Source of the DNA: an uncultured Rivibacter sp.
Lineage (GTDB): Bacteria; Pseudomonadota; Gammaproteobacteria; Burkholderiales; Burkholderiaceae
Direction of reading: 5' to 3'
NCBI GenBank assembly: GCA_946480925.1
Contig: CAMLLU010000005.1
Coordinates: forward strand, 86,495-150,494
Length of the DNA: 64,000 nucleotides
The notes under the pieces were generated by a model. That model was not told the origin of the DNA. It did not search any database and was given only the letters and a program-made list of their open reading frames with translations. The translations under genes and the position numbers were made by a program. Of the stretch, positions 9,226 to 19,571 are shown piece by piece. The stretch's first letter is position 1; each line of letters starts with the position of its first letter.

Positions 9226-10002
9226 ATGTTCCAAACACGCCTCGTGCGCCACGGCAGCTGGCCGCTGGCGCTCGTGCTGGCGGCCCTGCCTGCGGCCGCT
9301 TGGTCGCAGGCCACCATCAAGAACGATGGCCAGTGGCGCTATGTCTTCGGTGCCGGTGCCAGCCGCGCGTCAGGCAACAGCAATGTCTCCAGCCTCAACA
9401 TCAACGGCGAAACGGTGCGTGCCACCGAAATCGACAAGCTGGTGTTCGCCGGTCGTGGCGTGTATGCCCGCACGGAAGGCGTGACGACGACCGAGAACAC
9501 CCAGCTGGGCATGCAATACAACCGCGACCTCTCAGCCGAGTGGTTCGCCTTCGGACGCGCCGACGCGCTACGCGACCGGCCGGCCAACATCGCGTCGCGC
9601 TTTTCGGCGTATGGCGGGCCGGGCTGGCACTTGATCCGCGGCGAGCGGCTGAACTGGGACGTCACCGCGGGCCTCGGCTACACGCAAGACCGCTACATCA
9701 ATCCGACCGAGGTCGCTGGCGCGATGCGCAGCGAATACGGCCACCCCGAACTGGTGCTGGCCGAAGAGTCGAACCACAAATGGTGGGACAGCACCACGTT
9801 CCGGCAGAAGCTGCAGTTCTTTCCGAACCTGCAGAAAAGCGGTGAATTCCGCACGGCCTTCGACGCCAACATCGCGGTGGCGATGAATGCGGCACTGAGC
9901 CTGACGGCTGGCGTGAGCTACCGCTATGACAGCGACCCGGGCACAGGCCTGGGCCCACGCGACCTGCTGTTCGTGACCGGGGTGTCGGTCAAGCTCGACT
10001 GA
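9226..10002 (+). CDS. DUF481 outer-membrane beta-barrel protein
   Basis: Predicted outer-membrane protein of the DUF481 (salt-induced YdiY-like) family, 258 residues. There is a signal peptide of about 28 residues (LALVLAALPAAAWSQA). The mature part shows alternating aromatic beta strands such as WRYVFGAGASRASGNS, AYGGPGWHLI and WDVTAGLGYTQDRY, and ends in a strand with a hydrophobic penultimate pattern, LLFVTGVSVKLD. It lies 94 bp after the HTH-ATPase regulator in the same direction, so they could be co-transcribed. It converges on pyk. Confidence 0.8.
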   Translation: MFQTRLVRHGSWPLALVLAALPAAAWSQATIKNDGQWRYVFGAGASRASGNSNVSSLNINGETVRATEIDKLVFAGRGVYARTEGVTTTENTQLGMQYNRDLSAEWFAFGRADALRDRPANIASRFSAYGGPGWHLIRGERLNWDVTAGLGYTQDRYINPTEVAGAMRSEYGHPELVLAEESNHKWWDSTTFRQKLQFFPNLQKSGEFRTAFDANIAVAMNAALSLTAGVSYRYDSDPGTGLGPRDLLFVTGVSVKLD

Positions 10003-10032
10003 GCAGCACGGCGCGGCGGCCGCGCGGCGCCT

Positions 10033-11463
10033 TCAGCCGACGCGGCCAACCTTCAGCATGTTGGTGCCGCCCGGATAGCCCATGGGCTCGCCGCAGGTGA
10101 TGGCGTAGGTGTCGCCGGGCTTCAGCACGCCTGCATCCACCATCAGCGCTTCGGCGCGCTTGAGCGCTTCGTCGCGGTCGGTGTAGGCCGGCATCAGCAG
10201 CGGCCGCACGTTGCGGTACAGCGCCATCCTGCGCTGCGACTGCAGCTGCGACGTGAGGCCGTAGATCGGCACGTGGATCTTGTGCCGACTCATCCACAGT
10301 GCGGTCGAGCCCGATTCGGTGAGCGCGAGGATAGCCTTGCAGCCCAGGTGGTGCGCGGTGAACAGCGCGCCCATCGCGATGGACTGGTCGATGCGGCCGA
10401 ACTGCTTGTTGGTGAAGTCTGCATCGAGCGCCACGTCTTCGGCGCGCTCGGCTTCCAGCGCGATGGCGGCCATCTGCTCCACCGTTTCCACCGGGTAGCG
10501 ACCGGCAGCGGTCTCGGCGCTCAACATCACGGCGTCGGTGCCGTCGAGCACGGCGTTGGCCACGTCGCTCACTTCGGCGCGGGTGGGCACCGGGTTCACG
10601 ATCATCGATTCCATCATCTGCGTGGCGGTGATCACCACGCGGTCGAGATCGCGGGCCATCTTGATCATGCGCTTCTGCAACGCCGGTACGGCCGCGTTGC
10701 CCACTTCGATCGCAAGATCGCCTCGCGCGACCATGATCCCGTCGCTGGCCTTGATGATGCCTTCGAGCACGGGGATCGCTTCGCTGCGCTCGATCTTCGC
10801 GATCATCGCGGGCTTGTGCCGCCACGGCTCGCCGGCCACGTTGGCCAGTTGGCGCGCCATCTCCATGTCGGTGGCGTTTTTCGGAAAGCTCACCGCCAGG
10901 TATTCGCACTGGAAGCTCATCGCAGTCTTGATGTCTTCCATGTCCTTGGCGGTCAACGCCGGCGCCGTGAGGCCACCGCCCTGCTTGTTGATGCCCTTGT
11001 TGTTGGACAGCTCGCCGCCGATCTTGACGATGGTGTGCACCGCCTCGCCGACCACGCGATCGACCGTCAGCACGATGAGGCCGTCGTTGAGCAGCAGCGT
11101 GTCGCCGGGCTTCACGTCGCGGGGCAGCTCCTTGTAGTCCAGCCCCACGCCCATCACGTCGCCCGGCTCGATGCGCGCCGCATCGAGCACGAACTCCTGG
11201 CCGTGCTCGAGCATCACCTTGCCCTCGGCGAACTTGCCGACGCGGATCTTCGGGCCTTGCAGGTCTGCCATGATGGCGACCTCCTTGCCCGCACGCTTGC
11301 CGGCTTCGCGCACGAGCATGGCCCGGTCGATGTGGTCCTGCGCCTTGCCGTGCGAGAAGTTGAGCCGCACGACGTCGACGCCGGCGCGGATCATGCGCTC
11401 GAGGATTTCAGGGGAAGAGGACGCGGGGCCGAGGGTAGCAACGATCTTGGTAGCGCGAGGCAT
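10033..11463 (-). CDS. pyk: pyruvate kinase
   Basis: Last step of glycolysis, phosphoenolpyruvate plus ADP to pyruvate plus ATP. 476 residues with TKIVATLGPAS at the N-terminus, DVVRLNFSHG, ADLQGPKIRVG, the catalytic MIAKIERSEAI (the Lys and acidic cluster), GIMVARGDLAIE and ATQMMESMI. The C-terminal regulatory domain is present (ALTESGSTALWMS). It follows pgk by 73 bp, and the gap contains a CGCGGCC/GGCCGCG hairpin at 11505-11528 without a T-tract. Confidence 0.97.
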   Translation of the reverse strand: MPRATKIVATLGPASSSPEILERMIRAGVDVVRLNFSHGKAQDHIDRAMLVREAGKRAGKEVAIMADLQGPKIRVGKFAEGKVMLEHGQEFVLDAARIEPGDVMGVGLDYKELPRDVKPGDTLLLNDGLIVLTVDRVVGEAVHTIVKIGGELSNNKGINKQGGGLTAPALTAKDMEDIKTAMSFQCEYLAVSFPKNATDMEMARQLANVAGEPWRHKPAMIAKIERSEAIPVLEGIIKASDGIMVARGDLAIEVGNAAVPALQKRMIKMARDLDRVVITATQMMESMIVNPVPTRAEVSDVANAVLDGTDAVMLSAETAAGRYPVETVEQMAAIALEAERAEDVALDADFTNKQFGRIDQSIAMGALFTAHHLGCKAILALTESGSTALWMSRHKIHVPIYGLTSQLQSQRRMALYRNVRPLLMPAYTDRDEALKRAEALMVDAGVLKPGDTYAITCGEPMGYPGGTNMLKVGRVG

Positions 11464-11536
11464 GGATGTTCCTGTTGTCTCCGTCGTGATTCTTCTTCAA
11501 GACCCGCGGCCACTTTCCGCGGGCCGCGAATAAAGG

Positions 11537-12739
11537 TTATGCCGCTGACGACGATGCGCGGCGCTGCAGGATCTCGAAGGCCGGCAGCGTCTTGCCTTCG
11601 AGCACTTCGAGGAAGGCACCACCACCGGTGGAGATGTAGCCGACATCTTTTTCGATGCCGTACTTCGCGATGGCAGCCAGCGTATCGCCGCCGCCTGCAA
11701 TACTGAAGGCGCTCGACCCGGCGATCGCGCAGGCGATGGTTTCGGTGCCCTTGGCGAACGCGTCGAACTCGAACACACCCACCGGCCCGTTCCACACGAT
11801 GGTGCCCGCGGCCTTGAGTTGCTCGGCCAGCACTGCCGCGGTCTTGGGGCCGATGTCGAGGATCAGGTCGTCATCGGCCACGTCGGTGGCGGCCTTCACG
11901 GTAGCGGCGGCGTCAGGCTTGAACTCCTTGGCCACCACCACGTCCACCGGAATGGGCACGGCGGCACCGCGCGCCTTCATGGCTTCGATCACGGCCTTGG
12001 CCTCACCCACGAGGTCCGGCTCGGCCAGCGACTTGCCGATCTTCAAACCGGCCGCCAGCATGAAGGTGTTGGCGATGCCACCGCCGACGATGAGCTGGTC
12101 CACGTTCTTGGCCAGGCTTTGCAGGATGGTGAGCTTCGTGCTGACCTTGGAACCCGCGACGATGGCCGCGAGCGGGCGCTTCGGATTTGCCAGCGCCTTG
12201 CTGATCGCGTCGATCTCGGCCGCCAGCAGCGGGCCGGCGCAGGCCGCCTTGGCGAATTGCGCGATGCCGTAGGTGGAGGCTTCGGCACGGTGGGCGGTGC
12301 CGAATGCGTCGTGCACAAAGATGTCGCACAGCGCGGCCATCTTTTTCGCCAACTCTTCGCTGTTCTTCTTTTCGCCCTTGTTGAGGCGGCAGTTCTCGAG
12401 CAGCACCACGGAGCCGGGCTTCACGTCGACGCCATCGACCCAGTTGCCCACCAGCGGCACGTCACGCCCCAGCAGCTCGCCCAGGCGCTTGGCCACCGGG
12501 GCCAGCGAATCTTCCGGCTTGAACTCGCCTTCGGTCGGACGGCCCAGATGCGAGGTCACCATCACCGCGGCGCCGGCCTTCAGTGCCAACTCGACGCACG
12601 GCACGCTGGCGCGAATGCGGGTGTCTTCGGTGATGTTGCCGGCATCGTCTTGCGGCACGTTGAGGTCGGCCCGGATGAACACGCGCTGGCCGGCGGCTTT
12701 GCCCTGGGCTGCGAGGTCGGAGAAGCGAAGAACGTTCAT
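11537..12739 (-). CDS. pgk: phosphoglycerate kinase
   Basis: Transfers phosphate from 1,3-bisphosphoglycerate to ADP. 400 residues with [35 protein letters not shown], the interdomain GSKVSTKL, and the C-terminal nucleotide loop [11 protein letters not shown] with [14 protein letters not shown]. Start at MNVLRFSDL is standard. First gene of a pgk-pyk pair. Confidence 0.97.
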   Translation of the reverse strand: MNVLRFSDLAAQGKAAGQRVFIRADLNVPQDDAGNITEDTRIRASVPCVELALKAGAAVMVTSHLGRPTEGEFKPEDSLAPVAKRLGELLGRDVPLVGNWVDGVDVKPGSVVLLENCRLNKGEKKNSEELAKKMAALCDIFVHDAFGTAHRAEASTYGIAQFAKAACAGPLLAAEIDAISKALANPKRPLAAIVAGSKVSTKLTILQSLAKNVDQLIVGGGIANTFMLAAGLKIGKSLAEPDLVGEAKAVIEAMKARGAAVPIPVDVVVAKEFKPDAAATVKAATDVADDDLILDIGPKTAAVLAEQLKAAGTIVWNGPVGVFEFDAFAKGTETIACAIAGSSAFSIAGGGDTLAAIAKYGIEKDVGYISTGGGAFLEVLEGKTLPAFEILQRRASSSAA

Positions 12740-12806
12740 GGTCGGATGAAACTAGAGTTGGGATTCTAAAGAAACCGAGTTACAAGCCGGCGTCAGCGAC
12801 GCACGC

Positions 12807-13136
12807 TCACCAGCCAAGTCCAAGGCGTAGCGGCAACAACACCGCCATGCCGACGAGGATGGTGCCCAGGATGCCGCGCCGCCAGAAGAAATAGACGCTG
12901 GCAGCGGCCACTGCAAACAGCCGTGCGTCACGCCACGTGTCGATCAACTCGCCGTGGCTCATCACGATTTCCGGCACCACCACCGCGGTGAGCGCGGCCA
13001 GCGGCGCGTAGCGCAGCCCGCGCTGCCCCCACTGCGGGAGCACGAGCTCGCGTTCCGAGATGAAGAAGAAGCAGCGCGTCACCACCGTGACGACCGCCAA
13101 GCCGACGATGGTGACGAAGGCTTCGACCGAATTCAT
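12807..13136 (-). CDS. azlD: AzlD-family branched-chain amino acid export subunit
   Basis: Small inner-membrane protein, 109 residues, partner of AzlC in export of branched-chain amino acids. Hydrophobic segments are seen at VTIVGLAVVTVVTRCFFF, YAPLAALTAVVVPEIVM, LFAVAAASVYFFW and GTILVGMAVLLPLRL. The start at 13136 overlaps the azlC stop by 4 bp (ATGA). A much longer reading in this frame running back to 13715 is an antisense-free shadow of azlC and is not used. Confidence 0.9.
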   Translation of the reverse strand: MNSVEAFVTIVGLAVVTVVTRCFFFISERELVLPQWGQRGLRYAPLAALTAVVVPEIVMSHGELIDTWRDARLFAVAAASVYFFWRRGILGTILVGMAVLLPLRLGLGW

Positions 13137-13939
13137 GCACGGCCTCCAGTGGCTGCATCGGCAGCGCCAGCACGTTGGGAGCCATGGCCTTTGCCGATTT
13201 CGTGTCGCAGGAACTGCTGCAGCCGCCGGGCCGCACCGCCGCCGGTGCCGTCGAGCAACAGCCCGATACACACCGCCGCAGCAATGGCCACCACGATGTT
13301 GAGCTTGAGCGGCAACGCAAACGCGGCCACCGCGGCAGCACCGGCCACCAGTGCGGCCAGCGCAGTCACGCGGTCGGACACCAGCGAATGGGTCAGCCCC
13401 AGCAGCGCCAGCGTGCCGGCAAACCCGAGGCTCCATTGCGGCGGGATCGCCTCGGCCAGCACGATACCCAGCACGGAGGTGACCTGCCAAGAAACCCAGG
13501 TCACGGCCACGGTGCCGAAGTAATACTCCAACGCGCCGCGCGCGTCCTGAGGATTGGGAAAGCGCTGCATGAACAGCACATAGTTCAGGTCGGCGGCGAA
13601 GTAGCCGATGGCCAGCCGCTGCACCCGCGGAAAGCGCATCAGGTAGGGCCGCCAGGCGGCACTGAAGATTGCGAAGCGCAGGTTCACGCACAGCGCCGTG
13701 GCCCAGATCACCCACATCGGCGCGCCCACGGCGATGAGTGGCAAGGCCGCCAGCTGCGAGCTGCCGGCATACACGGTGAAGGTCATCAGCAGCGCCAGCG
13801 GCACCGACAGGCCGCTCTTGACCATGGCCACCCCGGTCACCAAGCCCCAGGCGGCCAGGCCCAGGGACACCGGCGCCATCTCCCGGGCGCCCTTGCGAAA
13901 GTTGGGGTGGGAAACGAGTTGGCGCAGGCTGGCAGACAT
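13133..13939 (-). CDS. azlC: AzlC-family branched-chain amino acid permease
   Basis: Large membrane subunit of the AzlCD exporter, 268 residues. The family pattern is clear: FRKGAREMAPVSLGLAAWGLVTG, TFTVYAGSSQLAALPLI, ALCVNLRFAIFSAAW and YFAADLNYVLFM, with about seven membrane spans. The start at 13939 (MSASLRQLVS) is chosen over an upstream in-frame start at 14083 because the extension is Arg/Pro rich and unlike the family. Coupled to azlD. Confidence 0.92.
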   Translation of the reverse strand: MSASLRQLVSHPNFRKGAREMAPVSLGLAAWGLVTGVAMVKSGLSVPLALLMTFTVYAGSSQLAALPLIAVGAPMWVIWATALCVNLRFAIFSAAWRPYLMRFPRVQRLAIGYFAADLNYVLFMQRFPNPQDARGALEYYFGTVAVTWVSWQVTSVLGIVLAEAIPPQWSLGFAGTLALLGLTHSLVSDRVTALAALVAGAAAVAAFALPLKLNIVVAIAAAVCIGLLLDGTGGGAARRLQQFLRHEIGKGHGSQRAGAADAATGGRA

Positions 13940-14006
13940 GCGCCGGATTCTCCCACCGCCTTCGCGCCCACTTGGGCGCTGGGGGATGGGCCGGGCGAGC
14001 CAGCGA

Positions 14007-14393
14007 TCAGGCGTCTTGTGAGCGGCTCTTGCCCGTCTTGCCGGCGGGCCGGTCGGACGACTTGTCGCCTTCCGCCGCGGCATCGGCCGGCGCAGCCGCC
14101 GCCTTGGGTACGTTCCGCGCGATCGTCGGAGTCACCCCTTCGAGCTTGTTTTCGCGCATGTACTCGTCCATTTCGCGCCAGCCCGCGAACACTGCAGCCT
14201 TCTGCGCCTTCGGATTGAGCGCGTAGCAGTCCTCGATGGCGCGAACCGCATGGCGGCAGGCGCTGCCGATGGCCTTGCCCTCAGCCTCCTTCATGGCGGC
14301 CACCTTCTCCGGAGAGTCGATGCCCAGCGCGTCGCAGCCGGCCAGCGACAGGACAGCAAGGGCGATGGCGAAGGGAGCAAACAGGCGGTACAT
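14007..14393 (-). CDS. small lipoprotein of unknown function
   Basis: 128 residues with a signal peptide and lipobox (LSLAGC, Cys20), then DALGIDSPEKVAAMKEAEGKAIGSACRHAVRAIEDCYALNP. The conserved cysteine pair (SACRHA, EDCYAL) and WREMDEYMRENKLE form a short helical domain. The last 40 residues are Ala/Lys/Asp rich and look disordered. I do not recognise a named family. It is on its own between azlC and the htpX terminator. Confidence 0.75.
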   Translation of the reverse strand: MYRLFAPFAIALAVLSLAGCDALGIDSPEKVAAMKEAEGKAIGSACRHAVRAIEDCYALNPKAQKAAVFAGWREMDEYMRENKLEGVTPTIARNVPKAAAAPADAAAEGDKSSDRPAGKTGKSRSQDA

Positions 14394-14450
14394 GACGGGC
14401 TCGGAGGTCTTGTGGTGGATATCGGCCGCCGCGACGCCTTACTTGAGACA

Positions 14451-14482
14451 AGAAACAAGACGGCCCGCCGAAGGCGGGCCGT
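14451..14482 (-). terminator. rho-independent terminator after htpX
   Basis: Minus strand hairpin ACGGCCCGCC-TTC-GGCGGGCCGT followed by CTTGTTTCTT, 22 bp past the htpX stop. Confidence 0.85.
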
Positions 14483-14504
14483 GCGGAGCGCATGTCGTGA
14501 ACGA

Positions 14505-15353
14505 TCAGACGCCGCGCGCCATTGCCATCAGGCGTTCGACCCGTTCCTCGGTGGATGGGTGGGTACTGAACAGCCCACGCAGGCCGCCGCCGGACAGCGG
14601 ATTCATGATCATCATCTGCGCCGTCTCGGGGTGGCGCTCGGCCGCCTCCAGCGGCATGCCCTGCGCGTAGCGGTGGATCTTCTGCAGAGCGCTAGCCAGC
14701 GCTTGCGGGTCACCCGAGATCTCGGCACCGCCGCGGTCGGCCTCGAACTCGCGAGCACGGCTGATCGCCATCTGGATCAGGCTGGCCACCAACGGGGCGA
14801 GGATGGCCACCAGCAGGCCGACGATCGGGTTGGCCGGGCGGCCTTCCTCGTCGCGGCCACCGAAGAACATCGCGAAGTTCGCCAGCATCGAGATCGCACC
14901 GGCCATGGTGGCGCTGATGGTCGAGATCAGGATGTCGCGGTGCTTCACGTGTGCCAGCTCGTGCGCCATGACGCCCCGCAGCTCGCGCTCGTTGAGCACG
15001 CGCAGGATGCCGGTGGTGGCGGCCACCGCCGCGTTTTGCGGGTTGCGGCCGGTGGCGAACGCGTTGGGCGCTTCTTCATTGATGAGGTAGACCCGCGGCA
15101 TCGGCAACTGCGCGCGCTGCGCCAGGTCGCTGACCATGCGATAGAACTGCGGCGCGGTCGATTCGTCGACTTCCTGCGCGTTGTACATGCGCAGCACCAT
15201 CTTGTCGCTGAACCAGTAGCTGAAGAAGTTCATCGCCACGGCCACGGCGAGCGCGATGAACATGCCACTCTGGCCGCCGATCAGCGCACCGATGGCCATG
15301 AACAGCGCCGTGATGGCTGCCATCAGGATGGCGGTCTTCATCAGATTCCACAT
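14505..15353 (-). CDS. htpX: membrane zinc metalloprotease HtpX
   Basis: Inner-membrane M48 protease for quality control of membrane proteins. 282 residues: two N-terminal membrane segments ([38 protein letters not shown]), the zinc motif [12 protein letters not shown] around residue 132, two further hydrophobic segments, the third ligand [14 protein letters not shown], and the C-terminal [19 protein letters not shown] ribosome site upstream of 15353. Third in a def-fmt-htpX series. Confidence 0.96.
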   Translation of the reverse strand: MWNLMKTAILMAAITALFMAIGALIGGQSGMFIALAVAVAMNFFSYWFSDKMVLRMYNAQEVDESTAPQFYRMVSDLAQRAQLPMPRVYLINEEAPNAFATGRNPQNAAVAATTGILRVLNERELRGVMAHELAHVKHRDILISTISATMAGAISMLANFAMFFGGRDEEGRPANPIVGLLVAILAPLVASLIQMAISRAREFEADRGGAEISGDPQALASALQKIHRYAQGMPLEAAERHPETAQMMIMNPLSGGGLRGLFSTHPSTEERVERLMAMARGV

Positions 15354-15419
15354 CGTCGATTTCCTTTCCTGCCTCCGGCAGGAGGCTGCGGCAAGCAGAT
15401 GCGGGTAGCGCCTGGGAGT

Positions 15420-16379
15420 TCAACCGGCTGCGCCGGAGAGCTGCGTACCTGCTGCAAACGGCAGGGCCTGCAGAAATTCCGCTGCAGTGACGCGTTTACC
15501 GCCAGGCCTTTGCAGCTGAGTGAGCACTAGCGATCCGTCTCCGCAAGCCACCACCAGCCGGCCGGCTTCCGCCCGTTGCACCACACCGGGTTCTCCGTGT
15601 GCATCGGCGAGGTCAGCTCGCCATAGCTTGATGGTCTGGTCGCCCAGCGTGAAGGTGGCACCGGGAAAAGGGTCGAAGGCTCGCACGCGACGTTCGATCT
15701 GCGCGGCAGAGGCGGTCCAGTCGATCGACGCCTCGTGTTTTTCGACCTTGTGGGCGTAAGTGACGCCGGCTTCCGGCTGCTTCGTGGCGTGGAGACCGCC
15801 GCAAGCTGCAAGCTCCAACGCCTCGACGATCAGCCGGCCGCCCAGTGCGGCAAGCCGGTCGTGCAGGCTTGCGGTGGTGTCGTCGGCGCGGATCGGCTCT
15901 CGCTCGGCCAGCAGCATGTCGCCCGTGTCCAGCCCTTCGTCCATCTGCATGATGGTGATGCCGGTTTCGGCATCACCTGCTTCGATGGCGCGGTGGATCG
16001 GTGCAGCCCCGCGCCAGCGCGGCAGCAGTGAGGCGTGGATGTTCAGGCAGCCAAGCCGCGGCGTCTTCAGCACCCAAGAAGGCAGGATCAGACCGTAAGC
16101 CGCCACCACCATCACGTCGGCCCCGGCGGCCTCCAGCGCGGCCCGCGCTTCGGCGGCGTCATCAGGGTATTTGCCATCCAACTTCAGGCTGCGAGGCTGC
16201 GCCACCGGCAGACCATGTTCCAGTGCGAATTGCTTGACCGGGGATGCCTGCAGCTTCATGCCCCGCCCCGCCGGCCGATCCGGCTGAGTGAGCACCAGCA
16301 CGACTTCAAAACCGGCGGCATACAGCCGCTCCAGCGCTACCCGTGCAAATTCCGGCGTTCCGGCAAAAGCCAGCTTCAT
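15420..16379 (-). CDS. fmt: methionyl-tRNA formyltransferase
   Basis: Formylates initiator Met-tRNA using 10-formyl-tetrahydrofolate. 319 residues with [38 protein letters not shown], the catalytic [23 protein letters not shown], and [11 protein letters not shown], plus a C-terminal OB-like domain ([13 protein letters not shown]). It follows def by 13 bp, the classic arrangement of initiation-linked genes. Confidence 0.97.
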   Translation of the reverse strand: MKLAFAGTPEFARVALERLYAAGFEVVLVLTQPDRPAGRGMKLQASPVKQFALEHGLPVAQPRSLKLDGKYPDDAAEARAALEAAGADVMVVAAYGLILPSWVLKTPRLGCLNIHASLLPRWRGAAPIHRAIEAGDAETGITIMQMDEGLDTGDMLLAEREPIRADDTTASLHDRLAALGGRLIVEALELAACGGLHATKQPEAGVTYAHKVEKHEASIDWTASAAQIERRVRAFDPFPGATFTLGDQTIKLWRADLADAHGEPGVVQRAEAGRLVVACGDGSLVLTQLQRPGGKRVTAAEFLQALPFAAGTQLSGAAG

Positions 16380-16392
16380 CGCTTGCCCCCGG

Positions 16393-16908
16393 TCAAACCG
16401 TGCGCTCTTCTTCGCGCGTCTTCTTCAGCATCTTGCTTTTGATGCGGTTGCGCTTGAGCGGCGACAGGTATTCGACGAACACCTTGCCCACCAAATGGTC
16501 CATCTCATGCTGCACGCACACCGCCAGCAGGCCCTCGGCGTCGAACTGGTAGGGCTGGCCGTCCCGGCCCAGTGCCTTCACGGTGACGCGGGCGTGGCGC
16601 TGCACCTTGTCGTAGATCTGCGGCACCGACAGGCAGCCCTCGTCGCCCACGGCCATCTCGTCGCTGGCCCACACGATTTCCGGGTTGATGAGCGCCCGGG
16701 GCTCGTTGCGCTCCTCGGACGTGTCGATCACGATCACCCGTTCGTGCACATCCACCTGCGTGGCCGCAAGGCCCACGCCTTGCGCTTCGTACATGGTCTC
16801 GAACATATCGTCCACCAGCCTGCGGATGTGCTCGTCCACCTGAACCACCGGCTTGGCGACGGTGTGCAGACGAGGGTCGGGATAGCGGAGGATGTTCAGC
16901 AAAGCCAT
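16393..16908 (-). CDS. def: peptide deformylase
   Basis: Iron/zinc enzyme that removes the N-formyl group from new proteins. 171 residues from [14 protein letters not shown], with the three motifs [15 protein letters not shown] and HEMDHLVGK. The basic tail ([17 protein letters not shown]) is common in beta-proteobacterial forms. An upstream in-frame start at 16977 is rejected because the extension does not match the family. Divergent from the LysM gene; the 262-bp gap holds both promoters. Confidence 0.96.
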   Translation of the reverse strand: MALLNILRYPDPRLHTVAKPVVQVDEHIRRLVDDMFETMYEAQGVGLAATQVDVHERVIVIDTSEERNEPRALINPEIVWASDEMAVGDEGCLSVPQIYDKVQRHARVTVKALGRDGQPYQFDAEGLLAVCVQHEMDHLVGKVFVEYLSPLKRNRIKSKMLKKTREEERTV

Positions 16909-17170
16909 GGCAATCGATCGAAAAGCGGTGGGCCATCCACGGCGCCTATGAGCGCTGCAACTGTGGATGGCGCGCAACGAAAGGCATGGTTTCGGCTCAT
17001 CGGGAGCCAGATACCTGAGGCCAATTTCATTGCGGCATCAATGGTTTATGGGCAGAATCTGTGAAACTAAGTGAGGATTTTCGGCGAAGCTGCAAGGCTC
17101 GCGCGAGGACCCCCTATCAACCACAGGGCGTTGGGAATTGTCGCACCGGCGCCGCTTGGAGACCTGTTTC

Positions 17171-18367
17171 ATGAGCCGTCGTGCCCCGCAAGCCCCCCGC
17201 CCCGCCCGCCTGTTGCCGGGCACCTTGACGCAGCGGGTTGCTGCGGTAGCGGCCCTCGGGATCCTCAGCGCCGGCGCCGCCTTGGCCCAAACCTTCCCCA
17301 ATCTGCCCATCACACCCGGCCAGCGCTCCACCGCCCAACAAGTGGCTCAGGCCGGCGTGCCGCTGTCGGAACTCTCGCCCAACGCGCCGGACTCCTACAC
17401 CGTCAAGCGTGGCGACACGTTGTGGGGTATTTCCGGGCTGTTCCTCAAGACGCCATGGCGCTGGCCCGAGCTGTGGGGCATGAACATGGAGCAGATCCGC
17501 AACCCCCACCTGATCTTCCCCGGCCAGATCCTCGTGCTCGAAAAGTCCGGCGACCGTGCCCGACTGCGCGTCGGGCAGCCGGTGGGCCCTGACGGTACGG
17601 TGAAGGTGTCTCCCCGCGTGCGCGGCGAAAGCATCGACAACGGTGCCATCGCGTCGATCCCGCTGCACCTGATCGAGCCCTTCCTCAATGAGGCGGTGAT
17701 CTTCGAGAACAATGAACTCGACCGCGCACCGCGCATCGTGGCCACCCAGGAGGGCCGCGTGCTGCTGGGCAAGGGCGATACGGCTTACGTGCGTGGCGAC
17801 CTCAGCAACCTGCGCGAATGGCGAGTGTTCCGCTCTGCCAAGCCGCTGACCGACCCCACCACCAACCAGGTGCTCGGTTACGAGGCCGCCTACGTCGGCA
17901 CCGCCGAATACGTGCGGCCTGGCGACACGCGCAACGTCAACGGCACGACCGAGATCGTCCCGGCCACCTTCACGATCACCGGCATCCGCCAGGAGGCCGG
18001 CGTCGGCGACCGGCTGGCTCCGGTGCCGGCACGCGACTTCAGCAACTATGTGCCTCATGCGCCAGCCGGCCAGATGTCCGGGCAGATTGCCGCGCTGTAT
18101 GGCGAGGCCCTGTCTGCGGGGCAGAACCAGATCGTGACGCTGAACAAAGGTGCACGTGACGGCATGGAGCGCGGCCACGTGCTGGCCTTGTGGCGCGACG
18201 GTAGCCGCGCGCTCGACAAGACCCAGGAACGCCCGGTGGCCATCAAGCTTCCGGACGAGCGGCATGGCCTGCTGTTCGTGTTCCGCGTGTTCGATCGCAT
18301 GTCCTACGCGCTGATCCTGTCGTCGCAGGATGCCGTGCGCGTCGGCGACCGCTTCACGCAACCCTGA
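17171..18367 (+). CDS. LysM-domain secreted protein upstream of dprA
   Basis: 398-residue exported protein that probably binds peptidoglycan. A signal peptide covers residues about 20-40 (VAAVAALGILSAGAALAQ). One LysM motif spans 76-124 (YTVKRGDTLWGISGLFL ... NPHLIFPGQILVL). The remaining 270 residues are a beta-rich region with VRGDLSNLREWRVFR and YEAAYVGTAEYVRPG. The start at 17171 has GGAGA eight bases upstream and is favoured over 17138. LysM-dprA-smg is a common Burkholderiales order. Its role is unknown; an envelope function is inferred. Confidence 0.9.
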   Translation: MSRRAPQAPRPARLLPGTLTQRVAAVAALGILSAGAALAQTFPNLPITPGQRSTAQQVAQAGVPLSELSPNAPDSYTVKRGDTLWGISGLFLKTPWRWPELWGMNMEQIRNPHLIFPGQILVLEKSGDRARLRVGQPVGPDGTVKVSPRVRGESIDNGAIASIPLHLIEPFLNEAVIFENNELDRAPRIVATQEGRVLLGKGDTAYVRGDLSNLREWRVFRSAKPLTDPTTNQVLGYEAAYVGTAEYVRPGDTRNVNGTTEIVPATFTITGIRQEAGVGDRLAPVPARDFSNYVPHAPAGQMSGQIAALYGEALSAGQNQIVTLNKGARDGMERGHVLALWRDGSRALDKTQERPVAIKLPDERHGLLFVFRVFDRMSYALILSSQDAVRVGDRFTQP

Positions 18368-18388
18368 GCCCCCCCTAGGCCTCCTCCA

Positions 18389-19492
18389 GTGATCGAGCGC
18401 GATGAGCTCGCAGCTTGGCTGCGGCTGGCCGAGACGCCGCAGGTCGGACCGATCGCCGGTCGCCGGCTTCTGGCCGCGCTCGGGTCGCCTCAAGCTATTT
18501 TCAATGCAGACATTGCCTCGCTGCGCGAGCTTGTGAGCCCCAGCGAGGCTGACGCTCTGCAGCAGCTTCCCGAGGCATTTGCCGCGCAGCTCGACCTCAC
18601 CTGGAATTGGCTGAACGAGGGTAGCGACCGCTCCGTGCTGACGCTGGGCGATGACACCTACCCCGCAGCATTGCTGGAAACCGCCGATCCGCCACTGCTG
18701 CTGTACGTGACGGGCAATGCGGACTTCCTGCGCCGTCCCAGCATTGCGATCGTCGGCAGCCGCAACCCGACACCTCAAGGCGCTGACAACGCCCGCGCGT
18801 TTGCCACCACTTTCAGCCAAGCCGGACTCACGGTGGTGTCGGGGCTCGCATTGGGCATCGACGGCGCCGCACATGAGGGCGGTCTCAGCGGGCCGGGTGG
18901 CACGATAGCGGTGGTCGGCACCGGGCTCGACCGCGTCTACCCCAAGAGGCACCACGACCTGGCACATCGCATTGCCCGCAATGGCGCGCTCGTGAGCGAA
19001 TACCCGCTGGGCATGCCGCCGCTGCCGCCCAACTTCCCAAAACGCAACCGCATCATTGCCGGACTGGCCAGTGGCACGCTGGTGGTCGAGGCCGCGTTGC
19101 AATCTGGTTCGCTGATCACTGCGCGACTGGCCGTCGAAATGGGCCGCGAAGTGTTCGCGATTCCGGGCTCGATCCATTCGCCGCAGTCTCGTGGCTGCCA
19201 TGCGCTGATCAAGCAAGGTGCCAAGCTGGTGGACAGTGCACAAGATGTGCTGGAAGAGCTTCGCTGGCTGCCCGCTCCTGCGCCGTCGGGCGCACCGGAG
19301 GAGGCAGCAGACGCGACACCAATGGACCCGGTGCTGGCGGCCTTGGGCTATGACCCTGTCAATCTCGACGCACTGTGTGCCCGCACTGGGTATGCACCCG
19401 CTGCGCTGAGTGCACGCTTGCTCGAGCTCGAACTCGAAGGGCAGGTGGCACGCCTGCCCGGGCAGCTGTTCCAGCGCCTGGCACAGGGTTGA
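18389..19492 (+). CDS. dprA: DNA-processing protein DprA
   Basis: Loads RecA onto incoming single-stranded DNA in natural transformation. 367 residues starting at a GTG 21 bp after the LysM gene; no clear Shine-Dalgarno site, so translation may be coupled. An N-terminal SAM-like part is followed by the Rossmann domain: IAIVGSRNPTPQGADNARAF, VSGLALGIDGAAHEG, AVVGTGLDRVYPKRH and PKRNRIIAGLASGTLVVEA. A C-terminal winged-helix-like DprA domain (DALCARTGYAPAALSARLLELELEG) completes it. Confidence 0.95.
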   Translation: MIERDELAAWLRLAETPQVGPIAGRRLLAALGSPQAIFNADIASLRELVSPSEADALQQLPEAFAAQLDLTWNWLNEGSDRSVLTLGDDTYPAALLETADPPLLLYVTGNADFLRRPSIAIVGSRNPTPQGADNARAFATTFSQAGLTVVSGLALGIDGAAHEGGLSGPGGTIAVVGTGLDRVYPKRHHDLAHRIARNGALVSEYPLGMPPLPPNFPKRNRIIAGLASGTLVVEAALQSGSLITARLAVEMGREVFAIPGSIHSPQSRGCHALIKQGAKLVDSAQDVLEELRWLPAPAPSGAPEEAADATPMDPVLAALGYDPVNLDALCARTGYAPAALSARLLELELEGQVARLPGQLFQRLAQG

Positions 19493-19571
19493 CGGGCGCA
19501 GCGATACCCGCGCGCAAAGCCTTACTTTTTGCCGCCGCCACACGGCGACCCTCGGGTATAGTGGACTCACC

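Noticed and set aside
10011..10025. GCGCGG-CGG-CCGCGC hairpin between DUF481 gene and pyk as a terminator
   Set aside because: Stem is only six base pairs and no T-tract follows on either strand.
13137..13715. Longer azlD frame
   Set aside because: The extension is the out-of-frame shadow of azlC; AzlD proteins are about 100-110 residues and the ATG at 13136 overlaps the azlC stop.
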